This document shows positions 49,830-59,830 of a DNA stretch of 64,000 bases, in pieces. Under the pieces are notes generated by a model. That model made no database searches. It saw nothing but the letters and a program-made list of their open reading frames with translations, and was not told the origin of the DNA. The stretch lies in contig NZ_WJXZ01000015.1 of NCBI RefSeq assembly GCF_009668025.1, forward strand, positions 300,316 through 364,315, given 5' to 3'. The stretch is from Larkinella terrae (lineage in GTDB: Bacteria; Bacteroidota; Bacteroidia; Cytophagales; Spirosomataceae). Every line of letters starts with the position of its first letter. Within the stretch, counting starts at the first letter, position 1. A program made the translations under genes and the position numbers.

Positions 49830-52800
49830 ATGCATTTTTTTCTAAAAAGCAAGACAGCCTATGTCCTTATGCGGTTATCGGTACTCCAACTCCTGCTGAT
49901 CGGTTTTATTACGGCCGTTGCCTACGCCCGCGAAACCGACGCACAGGATCTTCTCAAACGAAATGTTAGCCTGAAAGCTGAAAATATACCGTTACAAAAA
50001 GCGCTTTCCGAAATCGAAAGCAGGGCCAAAGTGCGGTTTGCTTACAGCCGGAATATGATCCCGGTCGATGAAAAAGTGAGCATCACGGCACTGAACGAAC
50101 CCCTTTCGACCGTGCTCGACCGGCTGCTGTTGCCCCTGCAAATTGAATACAAGTCCACCAACGAGCAGATCGTTCTCAAGCGAAACCGAAAAAAGACTTC
50201 ATTCCTGAATACCAGTGAGTTCATGCGGGAAATCACACCAATTCAGGTTCAACCCGAAGCCAATCTGTCGATTTCGGGCAAAGTAACCGACGAAAAAAAC
50301 GAACCGCTGCCGGGCGTGAGCGTAGTCATGAAAGGTTCGCAACGCGGCACCACCACCAACGCCGAAGGGCGCTATACGCTCGCCGTGCCCGACGGAAATG
50401 CGACGCTGGTGTTCTCATTCGTGGGGTATCTGCCTCAGGAAGTTGTCGTCGGCAACCAGTCGACCGTTGACATTTTACTGAAAACCGACACCAAAGCCCT
50501 GGCCGAAGTGGTGGTGGTGGGCTACGGAACGCAACAGAAAGAAGACATTACCGGCGCCATTGCCACAATTTCGGACAAACAGCTGAAAGACGCTCCCGTG
50601 GCGCAGGTGGGCCAATTGCTGCAGGGAAAACTGAGCGGGGTTCGCATCGACCAGACCTCCGGACGACCCGGCGAGGGCATGAACATCAAAATCCGGGGGG
50701 CGGTTTCGATCACCGCCGGAGCTGACCCGCTGTATGTCGTGGACGGCATGCCGATTTCCGGCAATATCAACACCATCAATCCTGCTGAAATTGAGAGTAT
50801 TACCATCCTGAAAGACGCGGCCGCATCGTCGCTCTACGGTTCGCGGGCCGCCAACGGCGTGGTGCTGATCCAGACCAAAACCGCGGTTGCCGGGAAAACG
50901 ATGATCGATTTCAACGCGTATTACGGTTTTGAACAAATCCCGAAATCGCGCCGGCTGACGATGATGAATGCGGAAGAATACGCGCAATTCCAGAAAGAAA
51001 TCGCCGAGCAGAATGGTCGTCCGGTCAATGCGGTTTTTCAAAATCCTTCCCAATACGCCGGCAAAGGCACGGACTGGTACGACGCCATTACCCGAACCGC
51101 CCCCATCCAGAGCTATAACCTGACCGTCAACGCGGGCATGAAAAACTTTACCACCTCGGTTACCGGCGGTTATTTCAGCCAGCAGGGCGTTATTGTCGGC
51201 ACGGGGTATCAACGGCTTTCGCTGCGCGTCAACTCGGTTTTTACACCCAGTGACAAGGTCAAAATTGGTTTCAATGTGGCACCGAACTACGCAACCAACA
51301 CCAACTTTGCGACCGACGGCGGCCCGTATGGTTCCGAAAACATTGTCTCGGCAGCCCTGGCCACCACGCCCCTCGCCAGTCCGTACAACCCCGATGGCAG
51401 CCTGACGCTAACGGCTTCGGACCCGGCCACGTTCGGCAATCCGAACTGGCTACGGGTGGCCAAAGAGAAGGTGTATGAGGGCAAAAACCTGCAACTGCTG
51501 TCGAATGCCTTTGTCGAATACAAAATCATGAAAGGGCTGACCGCCAAAACGACGGTGAATGTGCAGTTGAGCAACTCCAATACGTTCCAGTTCAACCCGT
51601 CAACGATTGGGGTGATGTTTACGCCCCCGCCCCGGATTCCGTTTGGGTCAGACAATACCGCCCGCTCGTACAACTGGATAAACGAAAATTCGCTTACATA
51701 CCAGACCGATTTCAACGGGCACAGCCTCGACGCGCTTGTCGATTTCACCGCGCAGCGCTACCGGGGCGAAAGCACACTCGTGACCGCCACCAACTATGCC
51801 GACGACAAGATTCAGGCCGTCAGTGCGGCCGGTCGGGTGGTCGTTACCAGTGGCGTGCAGGAATGGGCGCTCCTCTCCTACCTCGCGCGCTTGAATTACA
51901 ATTACAAAAGCAAATACCTCTTCACGGCCTCGGTGCGCCGGGATGGCTCATCGCGGTTTGGTCCCGACAATCGCTGGGGAAACTTCCCTTCAGCTTCGGT
52001 GGGCTGGATTGTGTCGAAGGAAGATTTCTGGAAAATCAAGCCGGTTTCGTTCCTGAAAATTCGCGCCAGCTACGGCACAACCGGCAATTTTGACATCGGA
52101 AACTACACCTTTCGCTCCACCGTCAGCCCGGTTTTCTACGCCTTTGGTAACACGCTGTTTCAGGGCAGGGCCACCAACAACCTGGGGGATAGCAACTTAG
52201 GCTGGGAACGCAAAAAGCAATTCAACCTGGGTGCCGACATCTATTTTCTGAACGACCGCATCCAGCTCACGTACAATTATTATTCGACGAAATCCAGTGA
52301 TCTACTTTTTAACGTTGCAGTTCCCCAATCATCCGGTTTCAGTAACATTCAGACCAACATCGGCGAACTGAAACTCTGGGGGCACGAAATCGGAATCAAC
52401 ACCTACAACGTCAACACCCGGCGGTTTTCGTGGAACACCAATTTCAACATCTCGTTCGACCGCAACAAAACCGTCAGCCTGACGACGAAAGAAACCACGG
52501 CCCTCTTCCACGGCATCCTGAGCTACGGTTTTTACAGCCACCGCTCGCAGGTCGGCCACCCCGTCGGCATGTTCTACGGCGCGGTTCAGGACGGCGTTTA
52601 TGTCAACAAAGCTGATTTCGACAGTTCACCCAAATACGCTGATTCACAGGTCGGAACAATCAAGTTCCGGGACTTGAACGGCGACGGAAAAATTACGTTC
52701 CCGGAAGATTACACCGACATTGGCAACCCCTGGCCGGACTTCATTTTCGGGATGACCAACACGTTTACCTACGGTAATTTCGACGGCTCTTTGACCCTCA

Positions 52801-53240
52801 CCGGCACCTACGGCAACCAGATTCTGACGCAATACGAAAACTGGACGACCAACCTGGATGGCGTTTTCAATGTCCTCCAGGAGGTAAAAGACCGCTGGAA
52901 ATCGCCGGAAAATCCGGGTGCGGGCAAATACGGCAGCACGCAACAGGGAACCACCTACCTCGAACGCGACCGCTGGCATACGCGGTACATCAAAGACGGA
53001 AGTTACCTATCGTTCAAAAACATCACCATCGGGTATGCCATTCCGCTGAAAGCGAGCGGCCCCATCCGGCGGTTGCGGGTCTACGGCAGCGTTCAGAATG
53101 CGTTCATTATCACCAAATACCCCGGCCCGAATCCGGAGGTCAATACGCGGAATTCGGCCAGCGGCAGTTCGCCGGGCATTGACGAAAATTCGTATCCCGT
53201 ACCGCGAACGGTCAGTTTTGGCGTCAACGTCGGTTTCTAA
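49830..53240 (+). CDS. SusC/RagA family TonB-dependent transporter with STN domain
   Basis: The 1136-residue protein has a signal region, a secretin/TonB short N-terminal domain (NVSLKAENIPLQKALSEIESRAKV) that talks to FecR, a CarboxypepD-regulatory-like domain (ISGKVTDEKNEPLPGVSVVMKGSQRG in parts), the TonB box region EVVVVGYGTQQKEDITGA, the plug (PLYVVDGMPISGNINTINPAEIESITILKDAAASSLYGSRAANG in parts) and a beta-barrel ending TVSFGVNVGF. It imports glycan fragments with SusD and needs TonB energy. The full length suggests an intact, sigma-regulated system. Confidence 0.96.
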   Translation: MHFFLKSKTAYVLMRLSVLQLLLIGFITAVAYARETDAQDLLKRNVSLKAENIPLQKALSEIESRAKVRFAYSRNMIPVDEKVSITALNEPLSTVLDRLLLPLQIEYKSTNEQIVLKRNRKKTSFLNTSEFMREITPIQVQPEANLSISGKVTDEKNEPLPGVSVVMKGSQRGTTTNAEGRYTLAVPDGNATLVFSFVGYLPQEVVVGNQSTVDILLKTDTKALAEVVVVGYGTQQKEDITGAIATISDKQLKDAPVAQVGQLLQGKLSGVRIDQTSGRPGEGMNIKIRGAVSITAGADPLYVVDGMPISGNINTINPAEIESITILKDAAASSLYGSRAANGVVLIQTKTAVAGKTMIDFNAYYGFEQIPKSRRLTMMNAEEYAQFQKEIAEQNGRPVNAVFQNPSQYAGKGTDWYDAITRTAPIQSYNLTVNAGMKNFTTSVTGGYFSQQGVIVGTGYQRLSLRVNSVFTPSDKVKIGFNVAPNYATNTNFATDGGPYGSENIVSAALATTPLASPYNPDGSLTLTASDPATFGNPNWLRVAKEKVYEGKNLQLLSNAFVEYKIMKGLTAKTTVNVQLSNSNTFQFNPSTIGVMFTPPPRIPFGSDNTARSYNWINENSLTYQTDFNGHSLDALVDFTAQRYRGESTLVTATNYADDKIQAVSAAGRVVVTSGVQEWALLSYLARLNYNYKSKYLFTASVRRDGSSRFGPDNRWGNFPSASVGWIVSKEDFWKIKPVSFLKIRASYGTTGNFDIGNYTFRSTVSPVFYAFGNTLFQGRATNNLGDSNLGWERKKQFNLGADIYFLNDRIQLTYNYYSTKSSDLLFNVAVPQSSGFSNIQTNIGELKLWGHEIGINTYNVNTRRFSWNTNFNISFDRNKTVSLTTKETTALFHGILSYGFYSHRSQVGHPVGMFYGAVQDGVYVNKADFDSSPKYADSQVGTIKFRDLNGDGKITFPEDYTDIGNPWPDFIFGMTNTFTYGNFDGSLTLTGTYGNQILTQYENWTTNLDGVFNVLQEVKDRWKSPENPGAGKYGSTQQGTTYLERDRWHTRYIKDGSYLSFKNITIGYAIPLKASGPIRRLRVYGSVQNAFIITKYPGPNPEVNTRNSASGSSPGIDENSYPVPRTVSFGVNVGF

Positions 53241-53260
53241 CCCATCAAACTCGATCTACC

Positions 53261-54769
53261 ATGAAAACTCGATTTATACTCGCGGGAATCCTGCTGTTAA
53301 CCGTTGGTGCCTGCAAGGATTTTCTGGATGTAGTTCCCGAAACCGTGCTGACGCCCGCCAATTTTTACCAGTCGCAGGCGGATTTTGAACAGGCCGTCGG
53401 CGGTATTTATGCGCCCCTGCAACCGCTTTATAATCAGGACTGGGTGCTGAACGAGATGCGTTCCGACAACACGCATTTTGTGTTCAACATCGCCCAGCGC
53501 GGTCCCAAACCGGAAGAAGATCCGTCGACGTTTACCATCGAAAACAATAACCGCAATACCGCCGGCAAGTGGACCAACGACTACCTCATTATTTCGCGCG
53601 CCAATCAGGTGTTGAGCACGATCGACAACATCGATTTTGCGCAGGCCGTGAAGGATAATCTGAAAGGCCAGGCGTATTTTTTACGTGCTTTTGCCTATTT
53701 CGATCTGGTCAAAAATTTCGGCGGGGTGCCGGTTTTTCTGGAACCCGCCAGTTCGTACAAAGACACGTTCAAGTCGCGCACCGAGGTCGCCGAGGTCTAC
53801 AAACAAATTATCGCCGACGCCGAACAGGCCGCCAAATTACTGCCCAACCGCGCCACACAGACCATCGGCCGGGCGAGTTCAGGATCGGCTTACACCTTAC
53901 TGGGCGATGTGTACATCAACCTGAAACGCTGGCCCGAAGCCGAAACGGCCCTGAAATCGGTAACCACGCAGGGCTACATGCTGCTGGCGGAATACGGTGA
54001 CATTTTCAAACCGACAAACAAGGGAAATGCCGAAACGGTTTTCGATGTCCAGTACGCCGAAGGCACTTCGCAGGCCGTCAGCAATTATTTGCCATACCGG
54101 TTTTTGCCGGTTTTGACCGATCCGTCCGTTATTACGGGCGTCAAACCCTCATCGTCGAACACGGATGGCTGCTACAACACGCCGACCCCGGATTTGCTGG
54201 CGGCCTACGAGGATACGCTCAAAGACAAGCGGTATAAAGCGTCCATCGGATTTTATTCCGGCACCTCCCCGCTGGTGGGTGTTACGTATAAAAACACGCC
54301 TTACATCAAAAAATACCAGTTTCCGCACGCCCGCTACGGCGAAACCGGAGTCAACTGGCCGGTGTATCGGTATGCGGAAGTGTTGCTGCTGCTGGCGGAA
54401 GCGGCCAACGAGCAGGGCCGTTCGGCGGATGCGGGCGTTTTTTTGAATCAGGTCCGGACGCGGGCGGGATTGCCCAACACCACCGCCACCAGCCAAACTA
54501 CCCTGCGCGAGGCCATCTGGCGCGAACGCCGGATCGAGCTGGCTTTCGAGAACAAACGCTGGCATGATCTGGTGCGCAGTGGCCTGGCCGTCAAGACGAT
54601 GAGTGAGTATGGCGCCCGGATCAAAGCCAATCCGCAGAAATACTATTACCCCGTGGGTAGTGCGCCCGCAGCCGCTGCTTTTAACGTCACCGACCGGGAT
54701 TTACTGTACCCGATTCCCATTGGCGAGATCATTATCAACCCGGACATGAAACAGAATCCGGGGTATTGA
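53261..54769 (+). CDS. SusD/RagB family outer membrane lipoprotein
   Basis: The 502-residue protein begins with a lipoprotein signal ending LTVGAC (Cys about residue 18) and DFLDVVPETVLTPANFYQSQ, typical of SusD. TPR-like helices and the C-terminal VRTRAGLPN and IWRERRIELAFENKRWHDLVRSG block (in parts) are present. It binds the substrate at the mouth of SusC. It starts 20 bases after susC and is surely co-transcribed. Confidence 0.96.
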   Translation: MKTRFILAGILLLTVGACKDFLDVVPETVLTPANFYQSQADFEQAVGGIYAPLQPLYNQDWVLNEMRSDNTHFVFNIAQRGPKPEEDPSTFTIENNNRNTAGKWTNDYLIISRANQVLSTIDNIDFAQAVKDNLKGQAYFLRAFAYFDLVKNFGGVPVFLEPASSYKDTFKSRTEVAEVYKQIIADAEQAAKLLPNRATQTIGRASSGSAYTLLGDVYINLKRWPEAETALKSVTTQGYMLLAEYGDIFKPTNKGNAETVFDVQYAEGTSQAVSNYLPYRFLPVLTDPSVITGVKPSSSNTDGCYNTPTPDLLAAYEDTLKDKRYKASIGFYSGTSPLVGVTYKNTPYIKKYQFPHARYGETGVNWPVYRYAEVLLLLAEAANEQGRSADAGVFLNQVRTRAGLPNTTATSQTTLREAIWRERRIELAFENKRWHDLVRSGLAVKTMSEYGARIKANPQKYYYPVGSAPAAAAFNVTDRDLLYPIPIGEIIINPDMKQNPGY

Positions 54770-54812
54770 TGATGACTTGCATCATTGGAACTGTTTCAGT
54801 GCCATCGGCACA

Positions 54813-54951
54813 AAATGTTTGTAGCAAAAAGTTCAAATGAGATTTTCAGACGTGCCGTAGGTACACAACCTAAATTCCTGTCGCGTACCTACGGCACGCC
54901 CAAAACGTTCAAAAACTTGCATTTTCTACAAACATTTATCCCCTAAAGGGG
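54813..54951. repeat. Nested inverted repeat after susD
   Basis: An inner perfect pair CGTGCCGTAGGTAC (54851-54864 with 54885-54898) lies inside an outer perfect pair AAATGTTTGTAG (54813-54824 with 54926-54937). CCCCTAAAGGGG (54940-54951) follows, the core word of the repeat at 56542-56614. It ends 38 bases before the next ATG. Confidence 0.9.
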
Positions 54952-54989
54952 CTAAAAATTAATCGCTTACACATTCAAGAGACAAACGT

Positions 54990-56540
54990 ATGATCGTACC
55001 AAGGATTTTCGTGGCTGTACTTATCTGGATATCCTTCTCAGCCACCTTCGCCCGAGCCCAAACCGATAAGACCTTCTTTAACGGGAAGAATTTGGCGAGC
55101 TGGTCGGCGACGGACATGAAATACTGGTCCGTGAAAAACGGGGCCATTGTGGGCCGCGCGACCCAGCCGGTTGAAAAAAACCGATTTCTCTGGTCGTCCG
55201 TCAAAGTAGCTGATTTTTACCTCAGTATCGACGTCAAACTCGAACCGGACGACCGCAATGCCGGGATTCAATTTCGCTCCCAAAAAGCCGACGAAACCGG
55301 TCAGGCGCTGGGCTATCAGGCCGACATGGGCAAAGACGTTTGGGGGCGTTTGTACCACGAACACGGTCGCCAGAAACTGGATTGGTCGGATCGGGGCGAA
55401 AAAGCCGTGCAGCGCGGGCAATGGAATCACTACGAAATTCTGGCCGTGGGCAATCGGATCTGGACGGCGATTAATGGCAAGCTGGCCGTTGCCGTAAAAG
55501 ATCCCGACGGAGACGCGTCGGGCTACATCGCGCTTCAGATTCACAGCGGTGAACCCCAAACCGTTACCTACAAAATCAACAGGCTGGTCCACAATCCCAA
55601 AGTAGAACTGGCCGGTTTGACCGAATCGCAACTGAATAAGGAACTGAAACTGCCGGAAGACAAACGCCAGAGCAACCATTCAACGACGTTCAAATCCGGC
55701 GACGTAATCGTTTTTGCCGGCGGTACCAACATTGCCGCGATGCGCAAAGACGGCATTCTGGAAACCCGGATCATGGCCGCCCAACCGACTACCAGGCTCC
55801 ATCTCTGGAACCTGGGCTGGGACGGCGACACGGTTTTTGAGCAATTCCGGGATGTCGGTTTTGGCAGCTGGAGTAAAAATCTGGACAGCCTGGGTGCCAA
55901 CGTGGTTTTTGTGCAATTCGGGCAACTGGAGTCGTTGCAGGGGACCAACGAACTACCCCGGTTTATTTCGGCCTATAAAAAACTGCTGGATAGCATTCGG
56001 AAGCCCAATCGGCGGATCGTTCTGCTCTCGCCGATTCCGTTTGAACCCGAGCGGTCGTATCTGACACCGGAAGGAAAATCGAACAATCGGCTGACCACCG
56101 CGCCCGTCGAAGCTTATGCGGACGCGATCAGGAAGCTGGCTGAATCAGAAGGTTACGGTTTTGTCGATCTATTCCATCCGCTCCGGTCGTCGGCTTTGTT
56201 TGGTTCACTGACCACCGACGGTTTGCATTTGAACCCCGAAGGTCATCGGTTGGTGGCGGAATTGATCATGAAGGAACTGAAGCTGCCCGGTGCTTTTGCC
56301 GGGGATCTGGCCCCGCTTCGTCAGGAAATTCTGTCGAAAAATGTGCTGTGGTTCAACTACTGGCGACCGAGCAACTGGGCATTTCTGAACGGCGACCGGA
56401 CGACGCAGCCGTTCAGCCACGACTGGAAAGACAAAAGCCGCCGGATTTTTCCCGAAGAAATGAAAGCCTTTGAACCGCTTATCCGGGAAGCCGAGCAACG
56501 GATCGAAGACGAACAAAAAAAACTGCTGCCGGTGCGATAA
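54990..56540 (+). CDS. DUF1080 (3-keto-disaccharide hydrolase) fused to SGNH hydrolase
   Basis: The 516-residue protein has a signal peptide (IFVAVLIWISFSATFARAQ) and two domains. Residues 25-205 are DUF1080/GH16-like jelly-roll (FFNGKNLASWSAT, DRNAGIQFRSQKADE, VKDPDGDASGYIALQIHSGE). Residues 225-440 are an SGNH hydrolase (VIVFAGGTNIAAMRKDG, WDGDTVFEQFRDVGFGSW, VFVQFGQLESL, TDGLHLNPEGHRLVAELI). The SGNH Ser block reads FAGGTN in place of GDS, so the nucleophile may be absent. Together they may cleave 3-keto-glycosides and an ester. This follows the SusCD genes. Confidence 0.83.
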   Translation: MIVPRIFVAVLIWISFSATFARAQTDKTFFNGKNLASWSATDMKYWSVKNGAIVGRATQPVEKNRFLWSSVKVADFYLSIDVKLEPDDRNAGIQFRSQKADETGQALGYQADMGKDVWGRLYHEHGRQKLDWSDRGEKAVQRGQWNHYEILAVGNRIWTAINGKLAVAVKDPDGDASGYIALQIHSGEPQTVTYKINRLVHNPKVELAGLTESQLNKELKLPEDKRQSNHSTTFKSGDVIVFAGGTNIAAMRKDGILETRIMAAQPTTRLHLWNLGWDGDTVFEQFRDVGFGSWSKNLDSLGANVVFVQFGQLESLQGTNELPRFISAYKKLLDSIRKPNRRIVLLSPIPFEPERSYLTPEGKSNNRLTTAPVEAYADAIRKLAESEGYGFVDLFHPLRSSALFGSLTTDGLHLNPEGHRLVAELIMKELKLPGAFAGDLAPLRQEILSKNVLWFNYWRPSNWAFLNGDRTTQPFSHDWKDKSRRIFPEEMKAFEPLIREAEQRIEDEQKKLLPVR

Positions 56541-56541
56541 A

Positions 56542-56614
56542 CCCCTAAATCCCCTAAAGGGGACTTGGACACGATCAATCCGGATCGAAAAGTCCCCTTT
56601 AGGGGATTTAGGGG
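56542..56614. repeat. Word-built inverted repeat (CCCCTAAATCCCC type)
   Basis: A perfect 25-base arm (56542-56566) pairs with 56590-56614 across a 23-base loop. The arm combines CCCCTAAAT and CCCCTAAAGGGGACTT. It begins right after the preceding stop codon and ends 47 bases before the next ATG. The frame upstream of the next gene is open through it, which is coincidental. Confidence 0.95.
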
Positions 56615-56661
56615 TAGAAAAGCCCCAAACATCATTTCTTAAAAACCTGAATCTCCTTCCA

Positions 56662-59655
56662 ATGGTACTTATTCAAAAAGCCATTACGAACAAAATACCT
56701 TTACTGATCGCGTTCATTTTCAGCCAGATATACCACTCTCTGGCTCAGACCATCAACCCGATGTCGGTTTCTCCGGCCGAAGCCGATAACTCGGTAGCCG
56801 CCGAACTCAAATCCTTTCAGTTGGCCGATGGGTACAAAATCGAATTGTTTGCGTCCGAAGAACTCGGCATTGCCGACCCCTGCGCCATGCGGTGGGACGA
56901 AAAAGGGCGGCTCTGGGTCCTGACCATTCCGTCGTATCCACAACTGGGTCCGGGTCAAAAACCGTTCGATAAACTCACCATTCTGGAAGATCGCAACCAC
57001 GATGGCAAAGCCGATACCTCGCATGTTTTTGCCGACGGCCTGATGATGCCCCTGGGTTTTGAACTCGGCCACGGCGGGGTATATCTGGGCGAACAAACCG
57101 AGCTGGTGTTTCTGAAAGATACCGACGGCGACGGCAAAGCCGACACGCGGCAGGTGCTGATGTCCGGTTTTGGCACGCACGATTCGCACCAGACGATCAA
57201 TTCGTTTCTCTGGAGCCCGGGCGGTGAGTTGTTTTTTTCGCAGGGACACAGCATTTACAGCCGGGTCGAAACTGCCTGGGGCATCGAAAAAGCCGACCGG
57301 GCGGCCATCTGGCGATACCGTCCGCTGCGTCGTCAGCTCGACAATTTTCTGGACGGTTCCACGGCCAGCGTCAATCCCTGGGGTATGAACTTCGGCGAGT
57401 GGGGCGAAATGTTTCACAAAGCCAACGATCCGGAACTGTTTTACACCGTTCCCGGTCTGGTCAAAACCGCCCACCGGGCGCTGTTGCCGCCGATTGGCAA
57501 GCTCGTCATCAAAGGATCGATCATCGAAATTATCCGGACCAAACACCTGCCCGATGACCTGAAAGGCGACTTCATTATCGCCGGGTATTACAACAACAAA
57601 ATTGAGCGCATGCGGGTCACGTCCGATTCGTCGGGCTACACGGCCCGCTTGCTGGAGCCGATTCTGAGTTCGAGCAGCCGGAGTTTCCGCCCGATCGACA
57701 TCAAGGTCGGTCCCGACGGTGCGCTCTACGTGCTGGATTGGTACAACCCCATTATCGGACACTACCAGGCTTCCATGCGGCACCCGGACCGCGACAAAAT
57801 GCACGGACGAATCTGGCGGATTACGGCCACCGGTCGCCCGCTCGTTCAGCCCCCGAAGCTGGCCGACCAGCCGGTGGCGGTTTTGCTGGATCAGTTGAAA
57901 TCCGACGAACATTGGGTCCGCTACCAGGTCAAGCGGTTGCTGGCTGAAAAACCGCTGAACGACGTTCGGCCGGTTTTAACGGAATGGGTGGAGAAGCTGG
58001 ACCGCAACGATCCGAACTACGAGCATCAGTTGATGGAAGCGCTCGGCGTGTACGAAAGTCACGAAGTGGTGCACGAATCCCTCCTGCGGCAACTGGCCAG
58101 CGGAAAAGAACCGGGGGCGCGGGCGTATGCCGCCCACGTGGCTGGTAGGTGGGCTGATCAGCTTCTCAAACCGCTTGAAATCCTTGAACCCTTGATTCGT
58201 GACGCCAATCCGAGGGTGCGGCTGGAAGCCCTGGTCGCGGTCAGTGCGGTCCACAAGCCCGAAGCGATGGCGCTGGCGACGCAGGTGCTGGATCAGCCGA
58301 TGGACAAATTTCTTCGGTATGCGCTGGAAAAAACCGCTTATGCGCTCCAGGATTGGTGGGATCCCGCTTTGCAAACCGGGAAACTCGCGTTCAAAAAACC
58401 GGCTCAGTTGGCCTGGCTTGTCAGTATGTTGCCGCCTTCGTGGTATACGCCCGACCACTATCGAAAGCTGATTCAGACCGAAAACCTATCGCCGGAGGTT
58501 CGGCGGAGTCTCCTGCTGAGTCTGGCTAAAACCGGCAAAGCTCCTGATATTGAGTTTATCCTGCGCCAACCATCGGCCCAAACCGATGCAGCTTTGCTCG
58601 AAAACCTGAGCAAGCTGGATGTAAAACCGGTGACTGCGGTGGCGGCTGCGAATTTAAGAAACAGCCTGTCGCCCACGAAAACCGCCGAGGTGAACATGGC
58701 CGCGATTCATCTGGCGAGATCCTGGAAAATCAGACCGGTGGCGGCAACCATCAACCATCTCGCAACGAACAACCAGATCGATCAGCGGGTCCGGGCCGAG
58801 GGCTTGAAAGCGTTAGTCGAACTGAACGGCCGGACGGTTTTGCCGTTGCTGCAAAAACTGGCGGTTTCTGCCGAAACGCCCCGCGTTATCCGGCTGGCGT
58901 CGCTGAAGGGCATTAGTGAACTGGATGTTGCGCTGGCGGCCAATGCAACCGTACTGGAAATGCAGCGCCCGGGCGGTTCGGTAAACGACATGCAGGAAAC
59001 CATCGCGCCCCTGATCGATCAGCGTTCCGGCACCAAAGCCTTAACGGCGAAGCTCGCCAAAACCGCTCTCCCGAAACCGCAGGCCCGGCTGGCGCTGGAG
59101 GCACTGGCTGCGAAAGGAATCAACGCGCCGGAACTCGTCGCCCGGCTAAATCAGTTGGCCGAAGCGCGAACGATTGTCGCTCGAAAATACAGCCCGGATT
59201 ACGTCGAAAAACTGGCCAAAGCCGTCAAAGAGCAGGGCAACGCCAAACGCGGGGAGTTGATTTATCAGACAAACCCCAGCTGTTCGGCCTGTCACGCACT
59301 GAACGGAAATGGTGGCACGATTGGCCCGAACCTGTCGGCCATTGGCCGGGGATTGTCATCGCGGGAAATCATCACCGAGGTTCTCTGGCCGAATCAGAAC
59401 ATCAAGGAAGGGTACAACCGGGTGCAGGTGGAAACAAAAAAAGGCGAGATTATTCAGGGAATCAAGGTGTTTGAAACTGCCGACGTCATTCACATCAAAA
59501 CGACCGGATTGACAAAAAACCGGGTCATCGACAAAAAAGAACTGGCGAGCCAGACCGAGAGCGGTTCGCTCATGCCGACGGGTTTGATGGATACCTATTC
59601 GGAGGAAGACGTACGGGATTTGATCCGGTATCTGAGTGAATTGGGGAGTAATTGA
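56662..59655 (+). CDS. PVC-type heme-binding, propeller and HEAT-repeat protein
   Basis: The 997-residue protein has a signal peptide (KIPLLIAFIFSQIYHSLAQ), an N-terminal NHL/sugar-dehydrogenase-like propeller of the membrane-bound dehydrogenase family (DGYKIELFASEELGIADPCAM onward), a HEAT-repeat helical middle (residues about 410-840) and a C-terminal cytochrome c-type PVC domain with CSACH and the distal Met region. Such proteins oxidise sugars or their keto forms in the periplasm. Its DUF1080 neighbour supports work on 3-keto-sugars. ATG 56662 is preferred over the open frame upstream. Confidence 0.88.
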   Translation: MVLIQKAITNKIPLLIAFIFSQIYHSLAQTINPMSVSPAEADNSVAAELKSFQLADGYKIELFASEELGIADPCAMRWDEKGRLWVLTIPSYPQLGPGQKPFDKLTILEDRNHDGKADTSHVFADGLMMPLGFELGHGGVYLGEQTELVFLKDTDGDGKADTRQVLMSGFGTHDSHQTINSFLWSPGGELFFSQGHSIYSRVETAWGIEKADRAAIWRYRPLRRQLDNFLDGSTASVNPWGMNFGEWGEMFHKANDPELFYTVPGLVKTAHRALLPPIGKLVIKGSIIEIIRTKHLPDDLKGDFIIAGYYNNKIERMRVTSDSSGYTARLLEPILSSSSRSFRPIDIKVGPDGALYVLDWYNPIIGHYQASMRHPDRDKMHGRIWRITATGRPLVQPPKLADQPVAVLLDQLKSDEHWVRYQVKRLLAEKPLNDVRPVLTEWVEKLDRNDPNYEHQLMEALGVYESHEVVHESLLRQLASGKEPGARAYAAHVAGRWADQLLKPLEILEPLIRDANPRVRLEALVAVSAVHKPEAMALATQVLDQPMDKFLRYALEKTAYALQDWWDPALQTGKLAFKKPAQLAWLVSMLPPSWYTPDHYRKLIQTENLSPEVRRSLLLSLAKTGKAPDIEFILRQPSAQTDAALLENLSKLDVKPVTAVAAANLRNSLSPTKTAEVNMAAIHLARSWKIRPVAATINHLATNNQIDQRVRAEGLKALVELNGRTVLPLLQKLAVSAETPRVIRLASLKGISELDVALAANATVLEMQRPGGSVNDMQETIAPLIDQRSGTKALTAKLAKTALPKPQARLALEALAAKGINAPELVARLNQLAEARTIVARKYSPDYVEKLAKAVKEQGNAKRGELIYQTNPSCSACHALNGNGGTIGPNLSAIGRGLSSREIITEVLWPNQNIKEGYNRVQVETKKGEIIQGIKVFETADVIHIKTTGLTKNRVIDKKELASQTESGSLMPTGLMDTYSEEDVRDLIRYLSELGSN

Positions 59656-59830
59656 GGCAACCTCTTCTCATTTTGAAGGCACGCAGCTTGTTCGCCAGTT
59701 TATTCATCACCAAAAGAACCGGTTCATCGAATTTATTGACCACTCCCTAAAAGTAAGGTACTGGCTCTCAACTAAATTACTAAGTTCACCAATGAACCCG
59801 GTTTTATACATGATTTACGCTGAGACATCC

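Noticed and set aside
56701..57912. 403-codon minus-strand frame
   Set aside because: Antisense shadow of the PVC-type gene; no motif support.
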